A stretch of DNA of 64,000 nucleotides from Serinicoccus hydrothermalis (GCF_001685415.1 NZ_CP014989.1:434001-498000); one strand, 5' to 3'. Positions 8,581 through 17,259 are shown, counted from the stretch's first letter. The notes: generated by a model from the letters alone, not told the origin. A program made the numbers and translations.

Positions 8581-9831
8581 GTGGCGCACCTCAGCCCGCT
8601 GCTCAAGCAGGCCACTCCCGTCATCGCCCAGCGCGGCGAGGGAGCCATCCTCTGGGACGAGCAGGACGAACGCTACCTCGACTTCACCGCGGGCATCGGT
8701 GTGACGAGCACCGGGCACGCCCACCCCGACGTCGTGGCCGCCGCGCAAAGGCAGATCGGCAAGCTCATCCACGCGCAGTACACCACCGTCATGCACCGTC
8801 CGCTGCTCGACCTCGTGGACCGCATGTCCGAGGTCCTGCCCGCGGGCCTGGACTCGATGTTCTTCGTCAACTCCGGGTCGGAGGCCGTCGAGGCCGCGCT
8901 GCGGCTGGCCCGGCAGGCGACCGGCCGGCCCAACGTCATCACCTTCCACGGCGGCTTCCACGGGCGCACCGTGGCCGCGGCCTCCATGACCACCTCCGGC
9001 ACGAAGTTCCGCTCCGGCTTCGCGCCGCTCATGCCCGGCGTCGCCGTCTCCCCCTTCCCCAGCCCCACCCACTACGGCTGGAGCCAGGAGGAGGCCACCG
9101 CCTTCGCCCTGCGCGAGCTGGACTACCTGCTGCAGACGGTGAGCTCGCCGCAGGACACCGCGGCCTTCCTCGTGGAGCCGGTGCTCGGTGAGGGCGGCTA
9201 CGTGCCCGCCTCGGCGGAGTTCCTCGCCGGGCTGCGGGAGCGCGCCGACCGGCACGGCATCCTGCTCGTGCTGGACGAGGTGCAGACCGGCTGGGGCCGG
9301 ACCGGCCGGTTCTGGGGGCACGAGCACTTCGGCGTCACCCCCGACGTGCTCATCACCGCCAAGGGGATCGCCTCCGGCTTCCCCCTCTCGGGCATCGCCG
9401 CGTCCGAGGAGCTCATGAGCAAGGCCTGGCCCGGCTCCCAGGGCGGGACCTACGGGGCCAATGCGGTGGCCTGTGCCGCCGCCCTGGCGACGCTCGACGT
9501 CATGCAGCGCGAGGACCTCGTCGGCAACGCCGCCGCCCGCGGCGAGCAGCTCCGCGGCCGCCTGCAGGCCGCGGCGGACGGGCATACCGCCATCACGGAC
9601 GTGCGCGGGCTCGGCCTCATGCTCGGTGCGGAGTTCCGCACCGCCGACGGCACCCCGGACGGCGAGACGGCCGCCCGCGCCCAGCAGGCCGCCGCCCGGC
9701 ACGGGCTGCTGCTGCTGACCTGTGGCGCCTGGTCGCAGGTCGTGCGCTTCATCCCCGCCCTCGTCGTGACGCCGGAGCAGGTGGACGAGGCCGGCGACCT
9801 CTGGGAGAAGGCCCTGGCCGACGTGCTCTGA
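8581..9831 (+). CDS. Class III aminotransferase (4-aminobutyrate / diaminobutyrate type)
   Basis: 416 residues from GTG 8581 with GCAGGAG 7 nt upstream. Class III features: NSGSEAVEAALRLAR, FHGGFHGRT, the LVLDEVQTGWGRTGR segment with the PLP-contacting Asp, and the Schiff-base lysine in LITAKGIASGFPLS (about 261). These enzymes move omega-amino groups, for example from GABA, diaminobutyrate or ornithine. Paired divergently with the semialdehyde dehydrogenase under one operator, it probably makes that enzyme's aldehyde. Diaminobutyrate (ectoine route) or GABA are the likeliest substrates. Confidence 0.88.
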   Translation: MAHLSPLLKQATPVIAQRGEGAILWDEQDERYLDFTAGIGVTSTGHAHPDVVAAAQRQIGKLIHAQYTTVMHRPLLDLVDRMSEVLPAGLDSMFFVNSGSEAVEAALRLARQATGRPNVITFHGGFHGRTVAAASMTTSGTKFRSGFAPLMPGVAVSPFPSPTHYGWSQEEATAFALRELDYLLQTVSSPQDTAAFLVEPVLGEGGYVPASAEFLAGLRERADRHGILLVLDEVQTGWGRTGRFWGHEHFGVTPDVLITAKGIASGFPLSGIAASEELMSKAWPGSQGGTYGANAVACAAALATLDVMQREDLVGNAAARGEQLRGRLQAAADGHTAITDVRGLGLMLGAEFRTADGTPDGETAARAQQAAARHGLLLLTCGAWSQVVRFIPALVVTPEQVDEAGDLWEKALADVL

Positions 9832-9846
9832 CGCGTCCCGTCCGGT

Positions 9847-10188
9847 TCAGCCGAGCCGGGCGGTGAGCCGCTCCACCGAGTCCACGACGAGGTCGCAGAA
9901 GCGGGCGTGGTCGATCCCGGTGGCGACGGTGGGCCGGAAGTCGACCTGCTCGACCGCCGTCCCCCCGAAGTGGCGCATCCCGCGCTGCTCCTCGAAGTTG
10001 CACACCGTCATGCCCGTCGTCCACCTGGCCGCAACCTCGACGCGCACGTCGGCCTTCTCCGTGGTGAACATGCCGGGGTCGATGAGGGCGGCCACGCACC
10101 AGGGGGCGGGAGGAGCCCCGCGCGACCGGGACCTCGACGCCGTAGGCGGCGCATGCCCAGGATCGCAGTCCAGGATGATCTTCTCCAT
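9847..10188 (-). pseudogene. Inosine-uridine nucleoside hydrolase remnant with internal deletions
   Basis: A 113-codon frame opens with MEKIILDCDPGH, the exact start of nucleoside hydrolases, where Asp-rich residues bind calcium. The family continues DDAIA, but here the Asp pair and most of the protein are missing. A short piece in the next frame reads AAYGVEVPVARGSSRPLVRG, matching the family's residue 65-85 region. The first frame then resumes with VAALIDPGMFTTEKADVRVE through the family's C-terminus. At least two deletions have therefore removed most of an approximately 310-residue enzyme, including the active site. It lies between the class III aminotransferase and a BCCT gene and may have belonged to the latter's operon. 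Confidence 0.75.
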
Positions 10189-10214
10189 GGACCACGATCC
10201 TGGGACGGGCGGCC

Positions 10215-11861
10215 TCAGCCGGTGGGGGTGCCCTCCGTGTCGCGGGTGGTCGTCTCGTCCTCGGAGTCGCGCAGGATCTCCTCCTGCGGCGAGATGCTGT
10301 CGTCGCCGCGCTCGACCCGCCGCTTCTCCGACCTCAGCCCGATGAGCAGTGCCGGGATCATGGCGAAGACGAGGATGAAGATCGGCAGCCCGACGACGGT
10401 GATGACCTCCTGCAGCGCGGGGATGGCCTCGTCCCCGCCGAGGACGATGAGCAGCGCGGCCAGGGCGCCCAGGCAGAAGGCCCAGAAGGCGCGCTGGGGC
10501 ACCGGGCCCTCCTCCTCGTCGCCCGAGCAGAGCATGTCGATGACGAGCGCCGCGGAGTCCGCCGAGGTCGCGAAGAACAGGGCGACGATGACGACCACGA
10601 GGCCCTGCATGACCGGGGTCCACGGGAAGTTCTCGAAGAAGGTGAACATCGCGAGCGGGACGCTCTCGGCGACCGCGGCAGAGATGGGTCCGCCGTCGCC
10701 ACCGATCCCGTCGATGTTCATCGCCGACCAGCCGAAGATGACGAACCAGATGAGGGTGAACAGGGAGGGCGCGACGAGGACGCCGCCGATGAACTCCCGG
10801 ACCGTGCGGCCCCGGGAGATCCGGGCCAGGAAGACGCCCATGAAGGGTGCCCAGGTGACGGTCCAGGCCCAGTAGAAGACGGTCCAGCCGGCCTGCCAGC
10901 CCCAGCCGTCGGCCTGGGTGGTGTTGGCGAGGGCGTCGTTCCAGAAGGCCAGCGCGGGCAGCGCCGCGATGTAGTTGCCGGCGCTCTCGACGAGCTCGCG
11001 CAGCAGGAAGACCGTTGCCCCGCCGGTGAAGAGCACGAAGAGCATCATGCCGACCGCCATACCGATGTTGAGGTTGGACAGGCGCTTGATGCCCTTGTCC
11101 AGCCCCACCGCGACCGAGGTCGTCGCCACGGCGGTGAGCACGGTGATGACCAGCACGCGGACGAGGACGTTGTCCCCGACCCCGGTGAGCTCGGAGAGCC
11201 CCGCGCTGATCTGCGAGGTGCCCAGGCCCAGGCTCACGGCCAACCCGAAGACCGTGCCGAGCACGGCGAAGACGTCGATGGTCTTGCCGATCGGGCCGTG
11301 GATCCGCTCCTTGAGGAAGGGGTAGAAGACCGAGCTCACCCGCATGGGCAGGTCGTAGCGGTAGATGAAGAAGCCGAACGCCAGGCCGGGCAGGGTGAAG
11401 ATGGCCCAGGTGTGCAGGCCCAGGTGGTAGAGCGCGATGTTCATCGCGTCCTCCGCCGCCGTGGCGCTGTAGGGCTCCACGCCCGGGAAGGGCGGGGTGG
11501 TGAAGTGCGAGATCGGCTCGGCCACGCCCCAGAACATGAGGATGGTGCCGATGCCGCCGGCGAAGAGCATGGTGAACCAGGACACCTTGCCGTAGGCCGG
11601 CTCCTCGTCCCCCTTCCCCAGCTTCAGGCTGCCGAACCGGCTGATCGCGATCCAGATGAGGAAGATCAACCAGGCGGTGACCCCGAGGATGAAGAACCAT
11701 CCGAGGTTGGTCGTCACCCAGGTCCGCGCTGCTGCGAAGCCCGCGCCGATGCTCGCGGGGAAGATCAGCAGCAGGGCCAGGATGAGGACCATGAGGCCGG
11801 CCGAGGTGAAGAAGATCTGCGGGTTGGTGCGCAACCCGAGGCGTTGGGCAAGTGCGTCCAC
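10215..11861 (-). CDS. BCCT family transporter, substrate-site variant
   Basis: 548 residues from GTG 11861, with AGGGAA about 8 nt upstream. About twelve hydrophobic helices and the signature region AGGIGTILMFWGVAEP mark a betaine/carnitine/choline transporter. In the TM8 aromatic box the family pattern WAWWISW is changed to WAWTVTW (near residue 330): the second of three tryptophans that cage a quaternary ammonium in BetP is Thr. The neighbouring BCCT protein keeps the canonical box, so this paralogue probably carries something other than, or besides, betaine or choline. The C-terminus ends in an acidic hydrophilic tail. A GntR half-palindrome (11891-11904) lies about 30 nt upstream. Confidence 0.88.
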   Translation of the reverse strand: MDALAQRLGLRTNPQIFFTSAGLMVLILALLLIFPASIGAGFAAARTWVTTNLGWFFILGVTAWLIFLIWIAISRFGSLKLGKGDEEPAYGKVSWFTMLFAGGIGTILMFWGVAEPISHFTTPPFPGVEPYSATAAEDAMNIALYHLGLHTWAIFTLPGLAFGFFIYRYDLPMRVSSVFYPFLKERIHGPIGKTIDVFAVLGTVFGLAVSLGLGTSQISAGLSELTGVGDNVLVRVLVITVLTAVATTSVAVGLDKGIKRLSNLNIGMAVGMMLFVLFTGGATVFLLRELVESAGNYIAALPALAFWNDALANTTQADGWGWQAGWTVFYWAWTVTWAPFMGVFLARISRGRTVREFIGGVLVAPSLFTLIWFVIFGWSAMNIDGIGGDGGPISAAVAESVPLAMFTFFENFPWTPVMQGLVVVIVALFFATSADSAALVIDMLCSGDEEEGPVPQRAFWAFCLGALAALLIVLGGDEAIPALQEVITVVGLPIFILVFAMIPALLIGLRSEKRRVERGDDSISPQEEILRDSEDETTTRDTEGTPTG

Positions 11862-11890
11862 GGTGTTTTCCCTACGGCTAGAGTTTGTCC

Positions 11891-11904
11891 TTTTGTTGAC
11901 AATC
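11891..11904. promoter_or_regulatory. Probable degenerate GntR operator 3 (TTTTGT-TG-ACAATC)
   Basis: One arm (ACAATC) is perfect and the other differs at two of six positions from GATTGT. It lies about 30 bp before the start of the minus-strand BCCT gene, in the short gap after betC. Position and arm identity suggest a weaker copy of the operator at 5477 and 8545. Confidence 0.5.
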
Positions 11905-11932
11905 TGACCTTAGCGAGACCTGTTCCGCATGG

Positions 11933-13498
11933 CTAGCCTGACGCCCCGCCGTGCCGCGCGTCGCTGCGGACCCGACCATAACCCAGGGCTCCCCAGAAGT
12001 CGCCCCGCACGTAGCGCTGCTCGGCCTCCGGCACCAGGTCCCACGGGCGGCGTCGACCCGTGCTGAGCGCCTCGGCCACGAGGGTGCGTCGCCGCTGGCT
12101 GGCACGCACCGACTCACCCAGCGCGGCGAGGTCGTAGCGGCTCTCGACCTGGGCACGCATCGACTGCGCCGCCTCGGCGAGCTCGGGGTCGCTCACCCGG
12201 TCGTGCAGCTCGTCCGGGTCGGAGTCCAGGTCGAAGAGCTGGTCCGGGTCCCCGGGGCAGACCACGAGCTTGAGCGGGCCACGGACGACCGTGACCTGCG
12301 GGTGGTGGGTCCCCTCGGCGAGGTACTCGACGACGACGTCCCGGTCCGTGGGCGGGGTGCCGGCCTGCTCCCGACGGGCGCTCTCCAGCAGCGACAGACC
12401 CTGGGCGGTCGGCGGAGGGTCGACGTCCCCGAGCTCGAGCAGCGTCGGGAGCACGTCGAGCAGGCTCACCGGGTTGGCGAACCTGCCCTGCGGCACGAGG
12501 CCCCAGGGGTCGTGGACGATCATCGGGACACGGGAGGACTGCTCGTAGGGCGACATCTTGAACCAGAGCCCCTTCTCCCCCAGCATGTCGCCGTGGTCGC
12601 TGGTGAGGATGACCACCGTGTCATCGGCCAGTCCGAGGGCCTCCAGCCGGGCCCGGATCCGCCCCACCATGTCGTCGACGTAGCTCACGGCCGCGTAGTA
12701 GGCGCGCCGGGCCTGGTGCACGTCGTCCGGGCTCGGCGGGCGGCGGTCCAGACCGCACATCTGGCGCAGCCGGTGGCTGTGCGGGTCGGCCTCGGCGTCC
12801 GGCACCTCCGGGTGGGCCGGCGGCGGGATGTCGGCGTCGGCCAAGCGCTCCCAGTGCTCGGGCGGCGGCTCGTAGGGGTCGTGCGGATGGATGAAGGAGG
12901 CGACGAGCAGGAAGGGCTGCCGCTCCCCCGCCGCCTGGTCGGCGCGCGCCCGGTCGTTGAGGTGCCGCAGCGCGCTGAAGACGACCTCGTCGTCGAAGTC
13001 CTGCTGCACGGTCGCCACGGATGCTCCGGCGTCGAGGACGGGAGCGACGTCGTGGTACCACTGCAGCGGCCGGTCCAGGGGATGGTCCCAGTCGGGCACC
13101 ATGTCGAGGTCGGCGGGGTAGACGTCGGTGGTGAGGCGCTGCTCGAAGCCGTGGTGCTGGTCCGGACCGATGAAGTGCATCCGTCCCACGAGGGCCGTGT
13201 GGTAGCCGGCCGACCGCAGGAGGTGCGCGAAGGTCGGCTCGGTCGCCGCGAAGTCGTCGCCGTTGTCGTAGCAGCCCAGGTCCGAGGGCAGGCGACCGGT
13301 GAGCATGGAGGCCCGCGAGGGGGCGCACAGCGGGGTGCTGCAGTATGCCCGGTCGAAGACGGCGGCCCCGCGCGCCAGCTCGTCGATGTGGGGCGTGCGC
13401 GCCGCCTCGGCCCCGTAGGCGCCGACGTGGTGCGGCGCCAGCTGGTCGGCCTGGATCAGGACGATGTTGGGCCGTCGGCCACTCTCAGTCCTCCTCAC
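11933..13498 (-). CDS. betC: Choline-sulfatase
   Basis: 521 residues from GTG 13498, which overlaps the end of the upstream BCCT gene by 14 nt and has AGAGG about 8 nt ahead. The formylglycine motif C-x-P-x-R is present as CAPSR with Cys58. Metal-binding sulfatase segments QADQL and TSDHGDMLGEKGLWFKM are intact. The stretch RMHFIGPDQHHGFEQRLTTD followed by VYPADL is characteristic of BetC, which hydrolyses choline-O-sulfate to choline and sulfate in the cytoplasm. Tight coupling to a canonical BCCT transporter makes an uptake-plus-hydrolysis unit. No choline dehydrogenase is visible in the window, so oxidation to betaine must be encoded elsewhere or choline serves another end. A formylglycine-generating enzyme is also needed from elsewhere. 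Confidence 0.9.
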   Translation of the reverse strand: MRRTESGRRPNIVLIQADQLAPHHVGAYGAEAARTPHIDELARGAAVFDRAYCSTPLCAPSRASMLTGRLPSDLGCYDNGDDFAATEPTFAHLLRSAGYHTALVGRMHFIGPDQHHGFEQRLTTDVYPADLDMVPDWDHPLDRPLQWYHDVAPVLDAGASVATVQQDFDDEVVFSALRHLNDRARADQAAGERQPFLLVASFIHPHDPYEPPPEHWERLADADIPPPAHPEVPDAEADPHSHRLRQMCGLDRRPPSPDDVHQARRAYYAAVSYVDDMVGRIRARLEALGLADDTVVILTSDHGDMLGEKGLWFKMSPYEQSSRVPMIVHDPWGLVPQGRFANPVSLLDVLPTLLELGDVDPPPTAQGLSLLESARREQAGTPPTDRDVVVEYLAEGTHHPQVTVVRGPLKLVVCPGDPDQLFDLDSDPDELHDRVSDPELAEAAQSMRAQVESRYDLAALGESVRASQRRRTLVAEALSTGRRRPWDLVPEAEQRYVRGDFWGALGYGRVRSDARHGGASG

Positions 13499-15407
13499 GT
13501 CGTGCGTCCTCTCCGTCGGCGGTCCATCCGTCCTCCCACTCCCCCGTCTCGTAGCTGTAGCCCACCGGCTCCCCGTCCTCGTCACGACGCTGGTACCAGT
13601 CGGTGTAGCTCTCGTCCTCGGAGTCGATGTGCGCCCCGGCGCCGTCCCCCGGACCGGCCTTGCCCACCTGCAGCGAGAAGTCGTCGCCGTGCTTCTGCAC
13701 GCCCTCGATCACCGCATGCTGCACGGCGCTCTGGGCATACAGGTGACGCAGCGTGGCGGGATCGGTGCGCAGGTCGCGGACCCACGCCACGACGATGAGC
13801 AGCATGACGAGCGCGAACGGGACCGCGGTGACGATGACGAGCTGCTGCAGCCCCTGGAGCGCGGTGGCGTCACCGAGGGAGAGCATGACGACCGCGATGC
13901 CGGACATCACCAGCCCCCAGAACACGACGACGCCGCGACGCGGCGACTGGTCGCCCCGGCTGGACAGCATCCCCATGACGACCGAGGCCGAGTCGGCCGA
14001 GGTGATGAAGAAGATCGACAGCACCACGATCGCGACGTAGGGCACCCAGGCGACGTAGTCCAGGTTGTCGATCATCGTGAAGAAGACCTGCGCGGGCGCC
14101 AGGTCCGCCGCGAAGCCCGGCAACCCCTCGCGGTACATCCACATGGACGTCCCACCCATGACGCCGAAGGCGACGAAGAGCATGGTCGAGGGGATGAGGA
14201 TGGTGCCCAGGAGGAACTGCCGGACCGTGCGGCCGCGGGAGATGCGGGCGATGAAGATCCCGACGAAGGGCGACCAGGAGATCCACCAGGCCCAGTAGTA
14301 GACCGTCCAGGCCGACTGGAAGGCCTGCGTCTCCTCGCCCCAGGAGAGGGACCGGCCCATCATGTCGAACATCGACCCGACGTACTCGACCATCGCCGAG
14401 GGGAGCAGGTTGAGCAGGAAGAGCGTCGGGCCGAGGACGAGCACGATCCCGACGATGCCGACGGTGAGCACGATGTTGATGCTGGACAGGTAGCGGATGC
14501 CGCGGGCCACGCCGGACACGGCCGAGACGATGAAGCCGGCGGTGAGCACCAGGAGGATGACGACGAGCAGCGTGGTGGTGAGCTCCCCGACCCCGGTGAC
14601 GATGCTCACGCCGGTGCCGATCTGCATCGCGGCGATCCCGAGCGCCGCAGCAGTGCCGAAGAGGGTGGCGATGATCGCGAAGGAGTCGACGAGCTTGCCC
14701 GCGAAGCCGTCCGTGCGCCGCGCCCCGAACATGGAGCGGAAGACCGAGGACATGAGCAGGCTGCGGCCCCGGCGGTAGGCCGAGTAGGCCACCGCTCCCC
14801 CGACGAGGGCATACATCGCCCAGGCGTGGAAGCCCCAGTGGAAGTAGGTCTGCGCCAGCGCGCCGTGCAGGGCCTCGACCGACTCGGGCTCCGCGGTGAG
14901 GGGTGGCGGCGTGACGAAGTAGGTGAGCGGCTCGGAGGGGCCGAAGAAGAGCACGCCGATCCCGATGCCGGCGGCGAAGAGCATCGACACCCAGGCGAAG
15001 GTGCTGAACTCGGGCTCCTCCCCGTCCTTGCCCAGCGGGATGCGCCCGTAGGGCGAGCAGGCGATGACGAGCAGCACGAGCAGGACGATGATCGCGACGC
15101 TGTTGAAGAGCCATGACACGTTGGTCGTGGACCAGTCGAAGGCCGCCTGCGCCACCGTGGCCACGCCCTCGGGGTCCGCCACCCCCCAGATGACGAAGAT
15201 GACCGTGAGGACGCCGGCGAGGACGAAGACCGTCCTGCTCAGCCCGTAGCGACGGCGCTGCTCGTCGATGGAGATGCCCGGGACGAGGGCGGGGTGGATG
15301 CCGTGCGGGTACTCGGGCCGTCGGTAGTCGAGCCGTCCGAGGCTCCTGCCCGCGCGTCGGGCCTCGTCCTTGAGCTTGCTCTTGGTCGGTCGTTCCTGGG
15401 TGGACAT
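13485..15407 (-). CDS. BCCT family transporter (choline/betaine/choline-O-sulfate type)
   Basis: 640 residues from ATG 15407; longer in-frame starts upstream are not needed, as the family's hydrophilic N-terminus is already present. The glycine stretch AAGIGIGVLFFGPSEPLTYF and the intact aromatic box YYWAWWISWSPFVGIFIARI are canonical for quaternary-amine carriers. About twelve transmembrane helices occupy residues 65-540, followed by an unusually long acidic C-terminal tail of roughly 90 residues, the region that senses osmolality in BetP. The gene overlaps betC by 14 nt, which points to choline-O-sulfate or choline as cargo. It lies just inside the IS1380 insertion and may have lost upstream sequence to it. 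Confidence 0.88.
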   Translation of the reverse strand: MSTQERPTKSKLKDEARRAGRSLGRLDYRRPEYPHGIHPALVPGISIDEQRRRYGLSRTVFVLAGVLTVIFVIWGVADPEGVATVAQAAFDWSTTNVSWLFNSVAIIVLLVLLVIACSPYGRIPLGKDGEEPEFSTFAWVSMLFAAGIGIGVLFFGPSEPLTYFVTPPPLTAEPESVEALHGALAQTYFHWGFHAWAMYALVGGAVAYSAYRRGRSLLMSSVFRSMFGARRTDGFAGKLVDSFAIIATLFGTAAALGIAAMQIGTGVSIVTGVGELTTTLLVVILLVLTAGFIVSAVSGVARGIRYLSSINIVLTVGIVGIVLVLGPTLFLLNLLPSAMVEYVGSMFDMMGRSLSWGEETQAFQSAWTVYYWAWWISWSPFVGIFIARISRGRTVRQFLLGTILIPSTMLFVAFGVMGGTSMWMYREGLPGFAADLAPAQVFFTMIDNLDYVAWVPYVAIVVLSIFFITSADSASVVMGMLSSRGDQSPRRGVVVFWGLVMSGIAVVMLSLGDATALQGLQQLVIVTAVPFALVMLLIVVAWVRDLRTDPATLRHLYAQSAVQHAVIEGVQKHGDDFSLQVGKAGPGDGAGAHIDSEDESYTDWYQRRDEDGEPVGYSYETGEWEDGWTADGEDARREED

Positions 15408-15545
15408 GGGCTCAGGCTCCCTCGTCGTCGCGGTTCCGCTGCAACCTACCGGTCCACGGGCGAGGACGCACCGTCGCGTCCCGAAGGAGAGCCATACCGA
15501 CGCCGCTTCCACGCCTTGAGGACGAGGTCGGGATCGGACGGCTTA

Positions 15546-15560
15546 GCCTCGATCCACCGA
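15546..15560 (+). repeat. IS1380 left terminal inverted repeat
   Basis: Sequence GCCTCGATCCACCGA, an exact reverse complement of 17204-17218. The bases just outside differ between the two ends, which sets the element border here to within one base. Confidence 0.85.
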
Positions 15561-15666
15561 TGACCTGGGGGTTGTGAGCGTGCCGTAACGAGGAGATGCC
15601 CTGCCGTGCTGGGAGATTGGGACTTGCGACGGTTCCAAACTGCCACCCCGGAAGGGCATCTCTGGG

Positions 15667-17070
15667 ATGAGACTCTCTCACAGGTTCACGGCCGACTCCG
15701 CGCTGTTCGACGACCCGAACTTGGTGTCGGCGGCGGGCCTGGTGCCGGTGATCGCACTGGCCGAGCGGGCCGGGCTCGGTGAGCTCTCGCAGCAGCGGCT
15801 CAGCGTGCCCACGGACAAGGGCGCCAACGCGGGGGCGAAGGTGTGTGCGCTGGTGGGCGGGATGGTCGCTGGGGCGGACAGCATCGATGACATGGCGCTG
15901 CTGCGCCACGGCGCGATGAAGAAGCTCTTCTCCGCCTGCTACGCACCCTCGACGCTGGGCTCGTTCCTGCGGGCGTTCACCTTCGGCCACGTCCGCCAGC
16001 TGGATGCCGTCGCCTCCCGGGTGTTGACCAACCTGGCCCGCCTCACCCCGGTGGTCAAGGGCCTGGACGAGTACGCGGTGGTGGACGTGGATGACACGAT
16101 CATCGAGGTCCACGGGTACGCCAAGCAGGGCGCCGGGTTCGGCTACACCCGGGTGCGCGGGTTGAACGCGCTGCTGGCCACCGTGTCCACCGACCAGGCT
16201 GCCCCGGTGGTCGTGGCCCAGCGGCTGCGCAAGGGCTCGGTCGGCTCCCCGCGGGGAGCCGACCGGCTGGTCGCCGACGCCCTGGCGACCGTGGCCAGGA
16301 TGCGCAGCAACCAGGCAAGCCGGCCCGTTCTGGTGCGTGCAGACTCGGCGTTCTACGGGTACCCCACCATCGGTGCCGCCGTCCGGGCCGGCGCGGAGGT
16401 CTCCGTCACCGTGCGGCTGACCAGCAGCATCCGGGCCGCGATCGCCACCATCGACGAGCAGGCGTGGACCCCGATCGAGTACACCGACGCCATCCGGGAC
16501 GAGAGCACCGGGGCGTGGATCTCCCGTGCCGAGGTCGCCGAGGTCCCCTTCACCGCGTTCACCGCTCAGGCCCGCTCCCATCACGTGCCCGGCCGCCTGG
16601 TCGTGCGCCGCATCCCTGACCTGAACCCCAAGAAGGGTGAGGGCCAGGACCAGTTGTTCGACACCTGGCGCTTCCACGCGTTCTTCACCACCACCGACGC
16701 CGACCTCCTGGACACCGTCGCCGTTGACAAGGTCCACCGCGCCCACGCGGTCATCGAGAACGTCAACGCTGACCTGAAGAGCTCTGCCCTGGCGCACCTG
16801 CCTTCCGGCAAGTTCGCCGCGAACGCCGCGTGGCTCGTGCTCGCGGTTCTCGCGTTCAACCTCACCCGTGCCGCCGCCACGCTGACCGGCCACCAGCTGG
16901 CTCGAGCGACCACCGCCACCATCCGCCGGACCATGGTCACCGTGCCCGCCCGGGCAGCGTCCTCGGCCCGGCGACTCCGTCTGCACCTGCCTACGAACTG
17001 GCCCTGGCAGCAGGCCTGGAAGCGACTGTTCACCACCGTCTGCGGACCACCCCTACCGGCCACGACCTGA
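15667..17070 (+). CDS. IS1380 family transposase
   Basis: 467 residues, intact, no frameshift. DDE-type RNase H-fold landmarks: VVDVDDTIIEVHG (first Asp), VLVRADSAFYGYP (second Asp) and HRAHAVIENVNADLK (Glu). The C-terminal AAWLVLAVLAFNL region is typical of IS1380 transposases. Codon use is slightly less extreme than in neighbours. This short gene carries two GTACGC hexamers, otherwise rare in the window, and no GGTATGCC octamer, as expected of a recent arrival. The start ATG 15667 is the first Met after a 120-bp left-end leader. Confidence 0.9.
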   Translation: MRLSHRFTADSALFDDPNLVSAAGLVPVIALAERAGLGELSQQRLSVPTDKGANAGAKVCALVGGMVAGADSIDDMALLRHGAMKKLFSACYAPSTLGSFLRAFTFGHVRQLDAVASRVLTNLARLTPVVKGLDEYAVVDVDDTIIEVHGYAKQGAGFGYTRVRGLNALLATVSTDQAAPVVVAQRLRKGSVGSPRGADRLVADALATVARMRSNQASRPVLVRADSAFYGYPTIGAAVRAGAEVSVTVRLTSSIRAAIATIDEQAWTPIEYTDAIRDESTGAWISRAEVAEVPFTAFTAQARSHHVPGRLVVRRIPDLNPKKGEGQDQLFDTWRFHAFFTTTDADLLDTVAVDKVHRAHAVIENVNADLKSSALAHLPSGKFAANAAWLVLAVLAFNLTRAAATLTGHQLARATTATIRRTMVTVPARAASSARRLRLHLPTNWPWQQAWKRLFTTVCGPPLPATT

Positions 17071-17203
17071 CCGCTCAGCCGGCGACGGCGCAACCCCAGG
17101 AAACCTGCACGTGGAACACCCCGACAGCGAGGTCGGGAGATCTCCTACGCCCGCTCCCCAGAATCGCCTACGCGGTCGGCAACGCCCCACTCAACGACGT
17201 CTG

Positions 17204-17218
17204 TCGGTGGATCGAGGC
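17204..17218 (-). repeat. IS1380 right terminal inverted repeat
   Basis: Sequence TCGGTGGATCGAGGC, the reverse complement of the left end. It lies 134 bp after the transposase stop, and the region between shows no further gene. Confidence 0.85.
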
Positions 17219-17259
17219 TTAGGCTCCTGAAGCTGGCCCTCCCGGCGCCGGGCATGAGG

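Larger units (their letters stand above)
15546..17218 (+). mobile_element. IS1380-family insertion sequence, complete
   Basis: A 1673-bp element bounded by perfect 15-bp inverted repeats (15546-15560 and 17204-17218) and containing one intact transposase. Flanks show a direct TTA on both sides (15543-15545 and 17219-17221). With one further ambiguous base this becomes a 4-bp target duplication (CTTA or TTAG), as usual for the family. Length fits IS1380 elements. It lies between the BCCT/betC operon and a terminator-tRNA-Pro region. No interrupted gene is recognisable in either flank. Confidence 0.85.

Noticed and set aside
13464-15116. Plus-strand 550-codon frame opposite BCCT2
   Set aside because: Asp/Glu/Arg-rich shadow of the BCCT membrane protein gene; no start signal or homology.
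1-15407. DMSP lyase (DddP) reading of the M24 gene, given the BCCT carriers
   Set aside because: The visible C-terminal strand pattern fits the ectoine-hydrolase branch better, but only 59 residues are available.
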